Part shown: piece by piece, positions 31,721 through 42,242 of the stretch
How the letters are laid out: each line of letters begins with the position of its first letter
Position numbering within the stretch: the first letter of the stretch is position 1
From: Comamonadaceae bacterium
GTDB lineage: Bacteria; Pseudomonadota; Gammaproteobacteria; Burkholderiales; Burkholderiaceae_C
Length of the DNA stretch: 64,000 bases
Direction: 5' to 3'
NCBI GenBank assembly: GCA_947475685.1
Contig: CANJNC010000014.1
Location: 1 to 64,000, forward strand
Program-made: the position numbers and the translations under genes
Notes under the pieces: generated by a model
The model's input: only the letters and a program-made list of their open reading frames with translations
Databases searched by the model: none
What the model was told of the DNA's origin: nothing

Positions 31721-32716
31721 CTACTTCAACACTCGCCCACTTGAGAGCAGTTTCAAATTCAATTCATACTCCTCTCGCACGCGAGATTGAAACTGCTCAC
31801 CACTTGAGGCCAAAACAGCAAAGCCAACAGCCTCAAACGCCTCCTTGGTCTTTGGATGTCTCAAAGCGCTTTGAAGCGCGCCTTGAAGTTTATTGACCAC
31901 CTCCACAGGAACACCCTCAGCGGCTACGAAACCAATCCAAGAAGAATAAGTCCAATTTTTAAGCTCATGAATACCACTCTCCTTCATCGTCGCAAGCGTT
32001 GGCAACCTATCGTTCCTTAAAGCACCTGTGATTCCAAGAGCAATCAATGAGCCATTGTTGATGTGATTTAAAACATCCCCAACATCAGGCATGAGCAAAT
32101 TGACCTCACCAGACAAGACCCCCATCAGTGCTGGTCCACTGGATTTATAGGGGACATGCAGCACATTCAAACCAAGCACGTTCAATAAAGAGGCGGTGGA
32201 GAAATGCAACGTCGTTCCATTGCCTCCACTGCCATAGGTGAGCTTACCTGGATTGGCTTTGGCATACGCAATCAATTCGAGCAAGGTCTTTGCGGGTGTT
32301 GCAGGATTGATCACAAGAACACGGTTATTTTCAATACCGTTGGCTAACATGACAAAATCTTTAAGGGGGTCGTATCCAATGTTTTTATCAATGGCAGGAC
32401 TGATGGTCATTGATGCAGCCGAGCACGCCGCGAAAGTATAGCCGTCCTTGGGAGAGCGCAGCAAGGTCTCAATGCCAATTTTTTGCGAAGCGCCAGGCTT
32501 ATTGATAATGACCACGCGTTGGTCTAAAATTTTCGATAGCTCAGCGGCCACAATCCTTGCTGTCATATCAACCGGCCCGCCTGGCGCGGTTGGGACAATC
32601 AAAGTGATGGGTTTATTGGGATAAATTTCAGCTGCATACGCAAGCTTTAATCCACATGAACATACTGCAACAAGAAAAAATAAAAACGGATGTACAAGAA
32701 AGTATGGCATCGACAC
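31721..32716 (-). CDS. Bug/TctC-family receptor
   Basis: YPNKPITLIVPTAPGGPVDMTARIVAAELSKILDQRVVIINKPGASQKIG; TYGSGGNGTTLHFS. Confidence 0.92.
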   Translation of the reverse strand: MSMPYFLVHPFLFFLVAVCSCGLKLAYAAEIYPNKPITLIVPTAPGGPVDMTARIVAAELSKILDQRVVIINKPGASQKIGIETLLRSPKDGYTFAACSAASMTISPAIDKNIGYDPLKDFVMLANGIENNRVLVINPATPAKTLLELIAYAKANPGKLTYGSGGNGTTLHFSTASLLNVLGLNVLHVPYKSSGPALMGVLSGEVNLLMPDVGDVLNHINNGSLIALGITGALRNDRLPTLATMKESGIHELKNWTYSSWIGFVAAEGVPVEVVNKLQGALQSALRHPKTKEAFEAVGFAVLASSGEQFQSRVREEYELNLKLLSSGRVLK

Positions 32717-32722
32717 GTAAGC

Positions 32723-32738
32723 AACACAACAATGTGTT
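32723..32738. promoter_or_regulatory. Dyad AACACA-acaa-TGTGTT upstream of Bug-UbiD-XDH operon
   Basis: 6-bp perfect arms, 4-nt spacer. Confidence 0.5.
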
Positions 32739-32747
32739 TTGCATTTT

Positions 32748-32763
32748 TAATGATGTGTCATTA
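32748..32763. promoter_or_regulatory. Dyad TAATGA-tgtg-TCATTA upstream of Bug-UbiD-XDH operon
   Basis: 6-bp perfect arms, 4-nt spacer; 25 bp from the neighbouring dyad. Confidence 0.5.
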
Positions 32764-33101
32764 TTGGTCTATTTTGTACTTTAAGCAATAGATTAATCCC
32801 TTGCAAACAAAGCAATTAAGGCAAGAGGGCTTGGACTTCAATGACACGACACAAATGCATATTTGATTTCTTCAGTCATTTGTTAAAGAGCATCAGCGTG
32901 AGAGCATTTCACTGCCTTGACTCAAAAAAAGCATGCAAAGCGTACGGGAAATTAAATAGACTTTTAGACCGACAAAAACAAACCAATAAAATTTCCAAAA
33001 ATTCCCCCTCAACTAGGGTTAGCACTGTAACTCCTACACCCCTATCAAACTTCAAATAGGGTTTAGAAGCAACCTTGCATCAAATCTTTAGAGTCACTTA
33101 A

Positions 33102-33329
33102 ATGAAAACCAACCTTTCGCAAGCTGATCGTGCTCTTAGAATTCTGGCAGGCAGCATTTTGATCGCCTTGAATTTAACCGGGGTTTCAGCGGCTTGGAGT
33201 TTTTACTTGGGATTGGCCGCTCTTTTATCTTCGGCCGTGAGCTTTTGCTTCCTCTATGCCATCCTTGGCGTTGCCAGCTGCAACACCTCAAGACCAGCAC
33301 CACCGAATCCAAAAGGTTTGAGCACTTGA
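33102..33329 (+). CDS. DUF2892 (YgaP TM-like) small inner membrane protein
   Basis: MKTNLSQADRALRILAGSILIALNLTG; two hydrophobic segments. Confidence 0.75.
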   Translation: MKTNLSQADRALRILAGSILIALNLTGVSAAWSFYLGLAALLSSAVSFCFLYAILGVASCNTSRPAPPNPKGLST

Positions 33330-33339
33330 TTCAAGCTCC

Positions 33340-34344
33340 TTAAGTTGCAAAGTTCTCGGTATCAACTTCAACAGAATTTTGTGCGTTATAGCGTTCACCA
33401 GCAACGGTCTTTTGATTGATCAAACCCTCCAAGCGCTTCATCACATCCGCACTCAAAGTCAAGCCAATTGCACCCCAATTGTCGGCCAAGTGATCGGCGT
33501 TTTGAGTCCCAGGAATGGCAATGAGTTTGGGCTCTTTGGTCAACAACCACGAGAGGGCCAACTGGGCAGGGGAATACCCCAACTCTTTGGCAATATTTAA
33601 GTATTCTGGCAGCAAGGCTTGATTCTTCTTGAAATTCTCCGGCTCAAACCTGGGCATCGCTCGACGAATGTCTTTGGCATCAAATTGCGTAACGTCCAAG
33701 CCAATTGAACACAAAAACCCCCTTGCAACAGGACTGAACGCCACAAAGGCAATGTTCAATTCTTCACAAGTCCTCAAGACGGCGATCTCAGGGTTGCGAC
33801 TCCATAAAGAATACTCGGTCTGGACAGCTGAAATAGGGTGTACTTGGTGTGCTTTTTTAATCGTCTGTGAGGACATCTCACTCAAACCAATGGCCCTCAC
33901 CTTGCCTTGAGTGATCAAATCTACAAGCGCACCCACACTGTCTTCGATGGGCACTTTTTTGTCCCAACGATGTAAATAGTACAGATCGATGACGTCTGTT
34001 TTCAAACGCGTCAAACTGTCTTCGCAATTTTTCTTAATCGCCTCAGGCCTTCCATCAATGACCCTTTTCAAACCATCTGGAAACTGCACGCCAGCCATAC
34101 CACCCTTTGAGCACAAAGTGATCTCAGAGCGATGCGATTTTAAGAGCGGACCCAACAAAGTCTCATTGGCGCCAAACCCGTAAAGAGCGGCCGTATCAAA
34201 TAAATCAACCCCAAGGTCAAGCGCTCGATGAACCACCAAGGTAGCAGCTTGCGCTGTAGGCGGGGTGCCATAGGCGTGGCTGAGATTCATGCACCCCAAT
34301 CCTATGGGGTGAACTTGAAATGGACCTATCGAGCGTTTAGACAT
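33340..34344 (-). CDS. Aldo/keto reductase
   Basis: IGLGCMNLSHAYG; DLFDTAALYGFGANETLLG; DVIDLYYLHRWD. Confidence 0.92.
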   Translation of the reverse strand: MSKRSIGPFQVHPIGLGCMNLSHAYGTPPTAQAATLVVHRALDLGVDLFDTAALYGFGANETLLGPLLKSHRSEITLCSKGGMAGVQFPDGLKRVIDGRPEAIKKNCEDSLTRLKTDVIDLYYLHRWDKKVPIEDSVGALVDLITQGKVRAIGLSEMSSQTIKKAHQVHPISAVQTEYSLWSRNPEIAVLRTCEELNIAFVAFSPVARGFLCSIGLDVTQFDAKDIRRAMPRFEPENFKKNQALLPEYLNIAKELGYSPAQLALSWLLTKEPKLIAIPGTQNADHLADNWGAIGLTLSADVMKRLEGLINQKTVAGERYNAQNSVEVDTENFAT

Positions 34345-34374
34345 TTGGGCGTTACTCTTATAAAAATTAGATGG

Positions 34375-35328
34375 TCAATTGTGCATTTGCTGCTCTAAAT
34401 CATGAAGCACTTGGTAACAGGCCAATACATTCTCAACGCTTGAGTTGGGTTGTCGGCCTTCCCTGATGGCAGCAAAAAATTCACGATCTTGAATTTCAAT
34501 TCCATTCATGCTTACATCGACCTTAGAGACATCGATGGGCTCTTCTTTGCCATTGTACAAATCATCGTACTTGGCCAAATAAGTTCCCTTGTCCCCAATG
34601 TATCTGAACCAAGTTCCTAGCGGCCCATCGTTGTTAAACGACAAAGACAAGGTGCAGATTGCACCATTGGCCGCTTTCAACTGAACGCTCATGTCCATAG
34701 AAATACCCAAAGCAGAATGAATTGGACCTTGAAGGGCATTGGCTTTGACGACTGGACTGCCGCATTGATAAGCAAACAAATCAACCGTATGCGCAGCATG
34801 GTGCCACAACAAATGATCCGTCCAACTTCTGGGTTGACCTAAAGCATTCATGTTGGTTCTTCTGAAAAAATACGTTTGAACGTCCATTTGTTGAATGTTA
34901 AATTCACCCGCTTTGATTTTTTTATGGATCCATTGATGGCTGGGGTTGTAGCGCCTTGTATGACCCGCCATGGCCACCAGGCCTGTTGATTTTTGCAAAG
35001 CAACAATTGCTTTGGCATCATCAAGGCGGTCTGCCATTGGAATCTCAACTTCAACGTGCTTGCCTGCTTGAAGGCATTGAATCGTTTGCTGTGCATGCAT
35101 TTGAGTAGGCGTACACAAAATCACCGCATCCACATCCGCAATGGCCAAGCTATCGGCCAAATTGGTCGTGACGTGTGCAATGCCGTATTGCTTGGCAATC
35201 TCTTGGGTCTTATCCAGCGTGCGTCCCACCAGAGAAATGACTTCAACGCCATCAATTTTCTTGATACCGTCAAGGTGCTTGTTGCCAAATGCACCAGCAC
35301 CCGCCAGCGCAACCTTAATTGTTTTCAT
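34375..35328 (-). CDS. pmdC: Gfo/Idh/MocA dehydrogenase, probable 4-carboxy-2-hydroxymuconate-6-semialdehyde dehydrogenase
   Basis: VALAGAGAFGNKHLDGIKKIDGVEVISLVGRTLDKTQEIA (LigC-like); located next to pmdAB homologues. Confidence 0.85.
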   Translation of the reverse strand: MKTIKVALAGAGAFGNKHLDGIKKIDGVEVISLVGRTLDKTQEIAKQYGIAHVTTNLADSLAIADVDAVILCTPTQMHAQQTIQCLQAGKHVEVEIPMADRLDDAKAIVALQKSTGLVAMAGHTRRYNPSHQWIHKKIKAGEFNIQQMDVQTYFFRRTNMNALGQPRSWTDHLLWHHAAHTVDLFAYQCGSPVVKANALQGPIHSALGISMDMSVQLKAANGAICTLSLSFNNDGPLGTWFRYIGDKGTYLAKYDDLYNGKEEPIDVSKVDVSMNGIEIQDREFFAAIREGRQPNSSVENVLACYQVLHDLEQQMHN

Positions 35329-35367
35329 GTAGTTTTCCTTTTTAACTGATATTGAAAAATGAACGGG

Positions 35368-36656
<1,289 letters not shown>

Positions 36657-36667
<11 letters not shown>

Positions 36668-37586
36668 TTTTAGACTCCTCTGGCCAATACAAGCGACTCG
36701 GATTGTCCACCAACAAGCGCTGCTGAAGCGCCGCTGTCGAAGCGATCAAGGGAATGAAGTCCACCAACAAACCATCATCAGGCATGTGATCTTTTAAATT
36801 GGGATGAGGCCAGTCTGTTCCCCAAATCACTCTATCGGGAAATGTCTCCACCAAACGCTTGGCAAATGGGACGACGTCGCGATACGCATTTCGCTCACCG
36901 TTGAGGGCTGCAGGCCCTGTCAGGGTGAGTCTTTCTGGACAAGTGACCTTGCTCCATACATTTTGATGCTCAGTCATGAATTTAATGAACAACTCAAACT
37001 CTGGTCCGTCAACTGGCTTGCTGACATCGGGTCGACCCATGTGATCCACAACAACTGTTGTGGGCAAGGCCGTAAAGAAATCCCACAACTCGGGTAAATC
37101 GACTGCTTCAAAGTAGATGACCACATGCCAACCCCATTTGGCAATGCGCCCAGCAATTTCCATCAATTCATCTTTGGGCGTAAAGTCAACCAAACGCTTT
37201 ACAAAATTGAATCTCACACCACGCACGCCTGCATCATGGAGTCTTTGAATCTCTGCATCGCTCACGTCTCTCTTGACCGTTGCAACTCCCCTGGCCTTGC
37301 CATCAGAGTGCGTCAGCGCATCCACAAGCGCCCTGTTGTCTGCACCATGGCAAGTGGCTTGAACAACGATGTTCTTGGCAAAACCCAAATGATCTCTAAG
37401 GGCAAACAATTGCGCTTTGCTGGCATCACAGGGCGTGTACTTTCGCTCTGGTGAATAGGGAAATACATCCGAAGGTCCAAACACATGGCAGTGCGAGTCA
37501 ATTGCACCGACTGGAAGTTTAAATTGTGGTTTTGAAGGGCCTTGATACCAATCAAGCCAACCGGGTGTTTTAGTAAAGTCAGTCAT
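36657..37586 (-). CDS. pmdD: 2-pyrone-4,6-dicarboxylate lactonase (LigI-type amidohydrolase)
   Basis: LPVGAIDSHCHVFGPSDVFPYSPERKYTPCDA; VIWGTDWPHPNLKDHMPDDGLLVD. Confidence 0.92.
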
Positions 37587-37766
37587 TTGAATTTCCTCTT
37601 TGAAGATCCTTGCGTCATTAATCGGGTTGAATTCTGAGTGGGTCCAATACGCTTATCAAAGCGGCTCGCGCTTTAAATGCAAGGGTCACTTTTAATTGAG
37701 CGTTTTGCCATGGCGGCTTGTGTCACATCTTTAAAAAAATGGGTCAAGACTTTAAATAAAAACACA

Positions 37767-38462
37767 TCAATCGATGTACTTCAATCCAGCCTTCTCTAAG
37801 GGCTCACGCATCTTGTACATGTCCAAGCCCAAGATGCCTGCAGCCAATTTTTCTCTTTTTGCGCCTTCGTTGTCCTCACGCGCTTGAGCGGCATCGGCAG
37901 CCTGAGCGGCAATGTGCGCCGGCACCACGACCACGCCATCCTCATCGGCCAAGATCACATCGCCAGGATTGACAATGGCACCTGCACAAACAACTGGAAA
38001 ATTCACTGAGCCAAGTGTTGCTTTGATGGTTCCTTTGGCGCTGATGCCCTTGCTCCAGACAGGAAAGCCCATTTCGGTCAACTCTTTGACATCCCTTACG
38101 CCGGCATCAATGATCAAGCCCTTTGCGCCTCTGGCCTTGAAGGACGTTGCCAATAGATCTCCAAAGAAACCGTCACAATTGTCTGCACTCAGCGCCACGA
38201 CCACGATGTCACCAGGCTGGATTTGCTCAGCAGCCACGTGCAGCATCCAATTGTCTCCAGGGTGTACCAATACAGTCAGCGCTGTACCAGCAATCCTGCA
38301 GCCCGAATAAATGGGCCGCATGTATGGCTGCATCAACCCCACTCGTCCCATGGCCTCGTGCACAGTGGCCACCCCAAAATGCTCCAAACGCTTGACTTGA
38401 CTCGCGTCAGCTCTTGTGATGCTGCGCTTTACGCAGCCCATGGTGTTCATCGACATGATCAA
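37767..38462 (-). CDS. pmdF: 4-carboxy-4-hydroxy-2-oxoadipate aldolase (RraA-like)
   Basis: [55 protein letters not shown]. Confidence 0.92.
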   Translation of the reverse strand: MIMSMNTMGCVKRSITRADASQVKRLEHFGVATVHEAMGRVGLMQPYMRPIYSGCRIAGTALTVLVHPGDNWMLHVAAEQIQPGDIVVVALSADNCDGFFGDLLATSFKARGAKGLIIDAGVRDVKELTEMGFPVWSKGISAKGTIKATLGSVNFPVVCAGAIVNPGDVILADEDGVVVVPAHIAAQAADAAQAREDNEGAKREKLAAGILGLDMYKMREPLEKAGLKYID

Positions 38463-38491
38463 TTCCTTTTTAAAATCAGTTGAGCATCGAG

Positions 38492-39538
38492 TTAAATATG
38501 TTTGGCTTTCAATGCCGCATCCATTTTGGGGAACACTTTTCTGGCATTGCCCTCATACACCATATAGCGCTCTTGCGCATTGAGGTGCGGAGTTGATTCA
38601 ATGTAGCGCTTGGTGTCGTCAAAATAGTGCCCAGTTTCTGGATCAATCCCTCGAACCGCACCAATCATTTCACTGGCAAACAAGATGTTTTTCACTGGAA
38701 TGACCTTGGTTAAAAGATCAATGCCTGGTTGATGATAAACGCAGGTGTCGAAATAAATATTGTTCATCAAATGTTCAGACAAAAGAGGTTTCTTCAGCTC
38801 TTGAGCCAACCCCCTAAAGCGGCCCCAATGGTAGGGAACTGCTCCGCCTCCATGAGGAATCAAGAAACGAAGTGTAGGAAAATCTTTGAATAAATCTGAT
38901 GTCAAACACTGCATAAAAGCAGTTGTATCCGCATTCAAATAGTGTGCGCCAGTTGTATGAAAGCAAGCATTGCAGCTTGTCGATACATGAACCATGGCTG
39001 GGATATCGTACTCCACCATCTTTTCATAAATGGGATACCAGTGTTTGTCCGATAAAGGAGGTGAGGTCCAATGCCCGCCTGATGGATCGGGATTCAAGTT
39101 GATACCGACAAAACCATATTGCTTGACACATTTGTCGATCTCAGCGATTGAAGTTTTGGGGTCCACGCCAGGCGATTGTGGCAGCATGGCGGCTCCCATG
39201 AAGTGATCTGGAAACAATTGCGCCACGCGAAAACACAATTCATTGCAAATCGCAGCCCAAGTTGAAGAGACTTGCAAGTCCCCAATGTGATGCGCCATGA
39301 AACTGGCACGGGGGCTGAAAATGGTGATGTCACTGCCACGCTGCTTCATCAACTTCAGTTGATTCGTCTCAATCGTCTCGCGCAATTCATCGTCACTGAT
39401 TTTCAGATCCGCAACTTTGGGCATCATGGCGGGGTCTTTGATGCCCGCAATTTGTTTATTTCTCCACTCCTCCAACGCTTTAGGTGCCGTTGTGTAGTGG
39501 CCGTGCACATCAATGATCAAGGGGTTGGTCGCGCTCAT
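38492..39538 (-). CDS. pmdE: 4-oxalomesaconate hydratase (LigJ-type amidohydrolase fold)
   Basis: [62 protein letters not shown]. Confidence 0.9.
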   Translation of the reverse strand: MSATNPLIIDVHGHYTTAPKALEEWRNKQIAGIKDPAMMPKVADLKISDDELRETIETNQLKLMKQRGSDITIFSPRASFMAHHIGDLQVSSTWAAICNELCFRVAQLFPDHFMGAAMLPQSPGVDPKTSIAEIDKCVKQYGFVGINLNPDPSGGHWTSPPLSDKHWYPIYEKMVEYDIPAMVHVSTSCNACFHTTGAHYLNADTTAFMQCLTSDLFKDFPTLRFLIPHGGGAVPYHWGRFRGLAQELKKPLLSEHLMNNIYFDTCVYHQPGIDLLTKVIPVKNILFASEMIGAVRGIDPETGHYFDDTKRYIESTPHLNAQERYMVYEGNARKVFPKMDAALKAKHI

Positions 39539-39800
39539 TGTTTATCCTTTGCTCAAAAAAATGATTGATCTTTTGCATGCGAGCGATGCTGCTTGGTAAA
39601 TTGGAAAAAGATGTGCGACTCCTGGCCCTCAAGGGCCGTTATTGAGCCCCTGGGTCTAGAGACGAAATGCTAGAAAACACTCTATTTTGATGCACAAAAA
39701 GTTACCATCAGCCTCTTTTATGACTTGTCGTGATTTTAGAGATAAACAGACTTTAAAACGCCCCACTCGGGTCGAAAAAATCAACATTCAAGCCACTATC

Positions 39801-39823
39801 TGTTATAACAATAATGCATAACA
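39801..39823. promoter_or_regulatory. Candidate LysR-type regulator box TGTTAT-N11-ATAACA
   Basis: Perfect 6-bp inverted arms with 11-nt spacer (T-N11-A) in the divergent pmdE/lysR intergenic region. Confidence 0.65.
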
Positions 39824-39910
39824 TAAGATAAAATATACAAATTCCAACTAGATCCAACAAATCTTTGAACCCTTTGAACGCACCCAAGGTTTAAAAAAAT
39901 TTAAACAACC

Positions 39911-40825
39911 ATGGATTTAAAACAAATCGAGTCCTTTGTCAGAGTTGCCGAAATGGGCAGTTTCACTCAAGCAGCGCTCAGCATGGGAGTGGCTCAACCC
40001 ATGTTGAGCCGACAAATTAGGCAACTTGAAGTGGAGTTGCATCAAAGTCTTTTGATTCGCAACGGCAGAGGAGTCACACCAACCGAGTCGGGCTTGTTGA
40101 TGCTCGAACACGCTAGGGGCATTTTGTATCAAGTTGCGCTGGCCAAGGAAGAATTAAGTGGCACGAGCGGCGCATTGGCCGGACCCATCTCCATTGGATT
40201 GCCCCCAAGCTTGTCCAGACTCATCACCGTGCCCTTGACTCTGGCATTTAAAAATGCCCTGCCTCAAGCCAAGTTGTCGCTCACGGAGGGCTTCTCGGCA
40301 CTCATGTATGAAAACCTTAGAGTCGCACGCATCGATATGGCTGTGTTGTACAACCCAGCCCCATCCCAAGACCTGGACATGCAGCAATTGCACGAAGATG
40401 CACTGATCTTGATTGCAAGCAGCAAAAGAATCAGTAAAAAATCCCAAGCGTTGCTCAAACCCAATATCTCATTGAAAGAATTGAGTGAGCTGCCCTTGAT
40501 CTTACCAAGCAGGCCCAATGCATTCAGATTGTTGATTGAAGTGGAGATGCAAAAACTCAATGTGCGACCACACATTGCCTTAGAAATCGATGGCATCAAC
40601 GCAATTTTAGAGTTGGTCAAAGAAGGGCTGGGCTTTGCTGTCTTACCCACCTACACCCTCAATCAATTTCCAGACCCTGAGGTCTTCACCACCCACCGCA
40701 TCCAAAGACCCCAGCTGCTGTCACAATTGATGCTTGTATGGTCATCCAAAAGGCCTAGCACAGGCACACAACGTGTCGCCTTGGAACTGACTCAAAAAGT
40801 CATCCAAGAAGCCTTAAAACAATAA
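39911..40825 (+). CDS. LysR-family transcriptional regulator
   Basis: MDLKQIESFVRVAEMGSFTQAALSMGVAQPMLSRQIRQLEVEL HTH. Confidence 0.95.
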   Translation: MDLKQIESFVRVAEMGSFTQAALSMGVAQPMLSRQIRQLEVELHQSLLIRNGRGVTPTESGLLMLEHARGILYQVALAKEELSGTSGALAGPISIGLPPSLSRLITVPLTLAFKNALPQAKLSLTEGFSALMYENLRVARIDMAVLYNPAPSQDLDMQQLHEDALILIASSKRISKKSQALLKPNISLKELSELPLILPSRPNAFRLLIEVEMQKLNVRPHIALEIDGINAILELVKEGLGFAVLPTYTLNQFPDPEVFTTHRIQRPQLLSQLMLVWSSKRPSTGTQRVALELTQKVIQEALKQ

Positions 40826-40921
40826 ATTGTGAGATGTGAGGTGATCTAGAGAAAAAAGGGGGGAGAAATCTCTTTTCAACAAAGCATTCTAAGCAGGCCA
40901 AAACCTTGATCTTAAGGCAAC

Positions 40922-41854
40922 CTACTTTAAAGGCTTATCCAAATGGGAGATCAAAGCATCTGCATACGCCTGCCACGCAGATTGGCCGTCAATGCCAGAA
41001 AAGACGCCTTGCATAGCCAATTGAGAGATCCAGTCTTGTTTTTCAGCAATGGCTTGAGCCATGAAAGGACTGGCCCCTGTTTCAGCAACCGTTACAGCCG
41101 ATTCGCGCATCTCCTCGGCCCGTCTTTTGCCATGCTGTACAACTCGACTAAAGAGATAGGCCCCTTGCTCAACCCAGTCAATGCCAGGCATGGTCTCCGC
41201 GAGAGTCGCCAACATGGCTTGTTCAACGCCATAATGTCTTGCTGTTGTGTAACTCTCAATGACCAAGGCCTCAAGCCCCTTGATCATGATACTTCTGCAC
41301 ATCTTGATGGCACTGGCCACACCCAATTTTTCAGAGACGGCCTTTGCATCTCCACCATAGGATTGAATGACGCCCGCCAAGAACTCGGCCTTCACACCAC
41401 CCAAGAGCATAGGCACCTTGATGCCATAAGGCGGCACGGATGTCATCACACCAGCCTCCACATAAAAGGCCCCTTTCGCATCGATCAAAGCCGCGCAGGC
41501 TTGTTTGGTGCCAGGGGATGCAGAATTGAGATCAATAAAAAACTGTCCAGGCTTGATGGTTTGACTCACTTCTTTGGCCACAGCCAAGGTGTTGGAGGCG
41601 GTGACACAAGAGACAATCAAATTAACACCATCGACCAAAGCGGCACAATTGTTGGCACTCAAAACACCCATATCTTTGGCTTTAGCAAGTTCCTCTTGGT
41701 GTGCCTTGGCGTTGTCAAAGTCTGCGGACAATTTCAAATCCCAAACCTTCATGCCTGAGTGAGGGTTGACTTGATCTCTCCATCCTTTTGCAAACGTCTT
41801 GCCCACTTCACCAAAACCGATGACACCAATTCGCCACTTTGAGAAATCTTCCAT
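40922..41854 (-). CDS. NAD(P)-dependent oxidoreductase, 3-hydroxyisobutyrate dehydrogenase-like (DUF1932-type C-terminus)
   Basis: WRIGVIGFGEVGKTFAKGWRD; FIDLNSASPGTKQACAALI; GLEALVIESYTTARHYGVEQAML. Confidence 0.87.
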   Translation of the reverse strand: MEDFSKWRIGVIGFGEVGKTFAKGWRDQVNPHSGMKVWDLKLSADFDNAKAHQEELAKAKDMGVLSANNCAALVDGVNLIVSCVTASNTLAVAKEVSQTIKPGQFFIDLNSASPGTKQACAALIDAKGAFYVEAGVMTSVPPYGIKVPMLLGGVKAEFLAGVIQSYGGDAKAVSEKLGVASAIKMCRSIMIKGLEALVIESYTTARHYGVEQAMLATLAETMPGIDWVEQGAYLFSRVVQHGKRRAEEMRESAVTVAETGASPFMAQAIAEKQDWISQLAMQGVFSGIDGQSAWQAYADALISHLDKPLK

Positions 41855-41878
41855 CTGATGTATGTCCTATTGATTCAA

Positions 41879-42236
41879 TTATTGTTTAGCAATTGCTGCT
41901 TTTTCGATGACTTTGCCGCAAATTTTAATTTCCGATAAATGCCATTCTTGCGCCAACGCTGGGGTCGATACTTTGGGATTGATATGGAGCTCTTGAAAAT
42001 TTTTTCTCTGTTTGCGGATCGTAAAGAGCGTTATTGATCTCTTTGTTGAAGCGCTGCACCATGGCCTTTGGCGTTTTTACAGGCACTGCCAATCCATTCC
42101 AAGAGGATGCCACCCAGTTGTTATAACCCAACTCCTTGTCTGTTGGAACATCAGGCATGGCCAAATTTCTTTGCTCGTCCGTCAAAACCAAGACTTTGAA
42201 ATGATTTTTAAATGTAAAAACTGCAACTGCAACCAA
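41879..42236 (-). pseudogene. Bug/TctC receptor remnant: N-terminal portion missing, remainder frameshifted
   Basis: Frame 1 VLVLTDEQRNLAMPDVPTDKELGYNNWVASSWNGLAVPVKTPKAMVQRFNKEINNAL...EKKF continues after a 1-nt shift as QELHINPKVSTPALAQEWHLSEIKICGKVIEKAAIAKQ-stop. Confidence 0.88.
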
Positions 42237-42242
42237 TTTTTT

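Noticed and set aside
24895-32716. Furan (HMF/furoate) catabolic operon, which also combines an XDH-type enzyme and a UbiD-family decarboxylase
   Set aside because: No furoyl-CoA synthetase or UbiX-like gene is seen in the block and the neighbouring lower pathway is for protocatechuate; left open only as a distant analogy.
40943-41758. 271-aa ORF antisense to the DUF1932 oxidoreductase
   Set aside because: Fully embedded opposite a well-supported Rossmann-fold gene; no domain signature.
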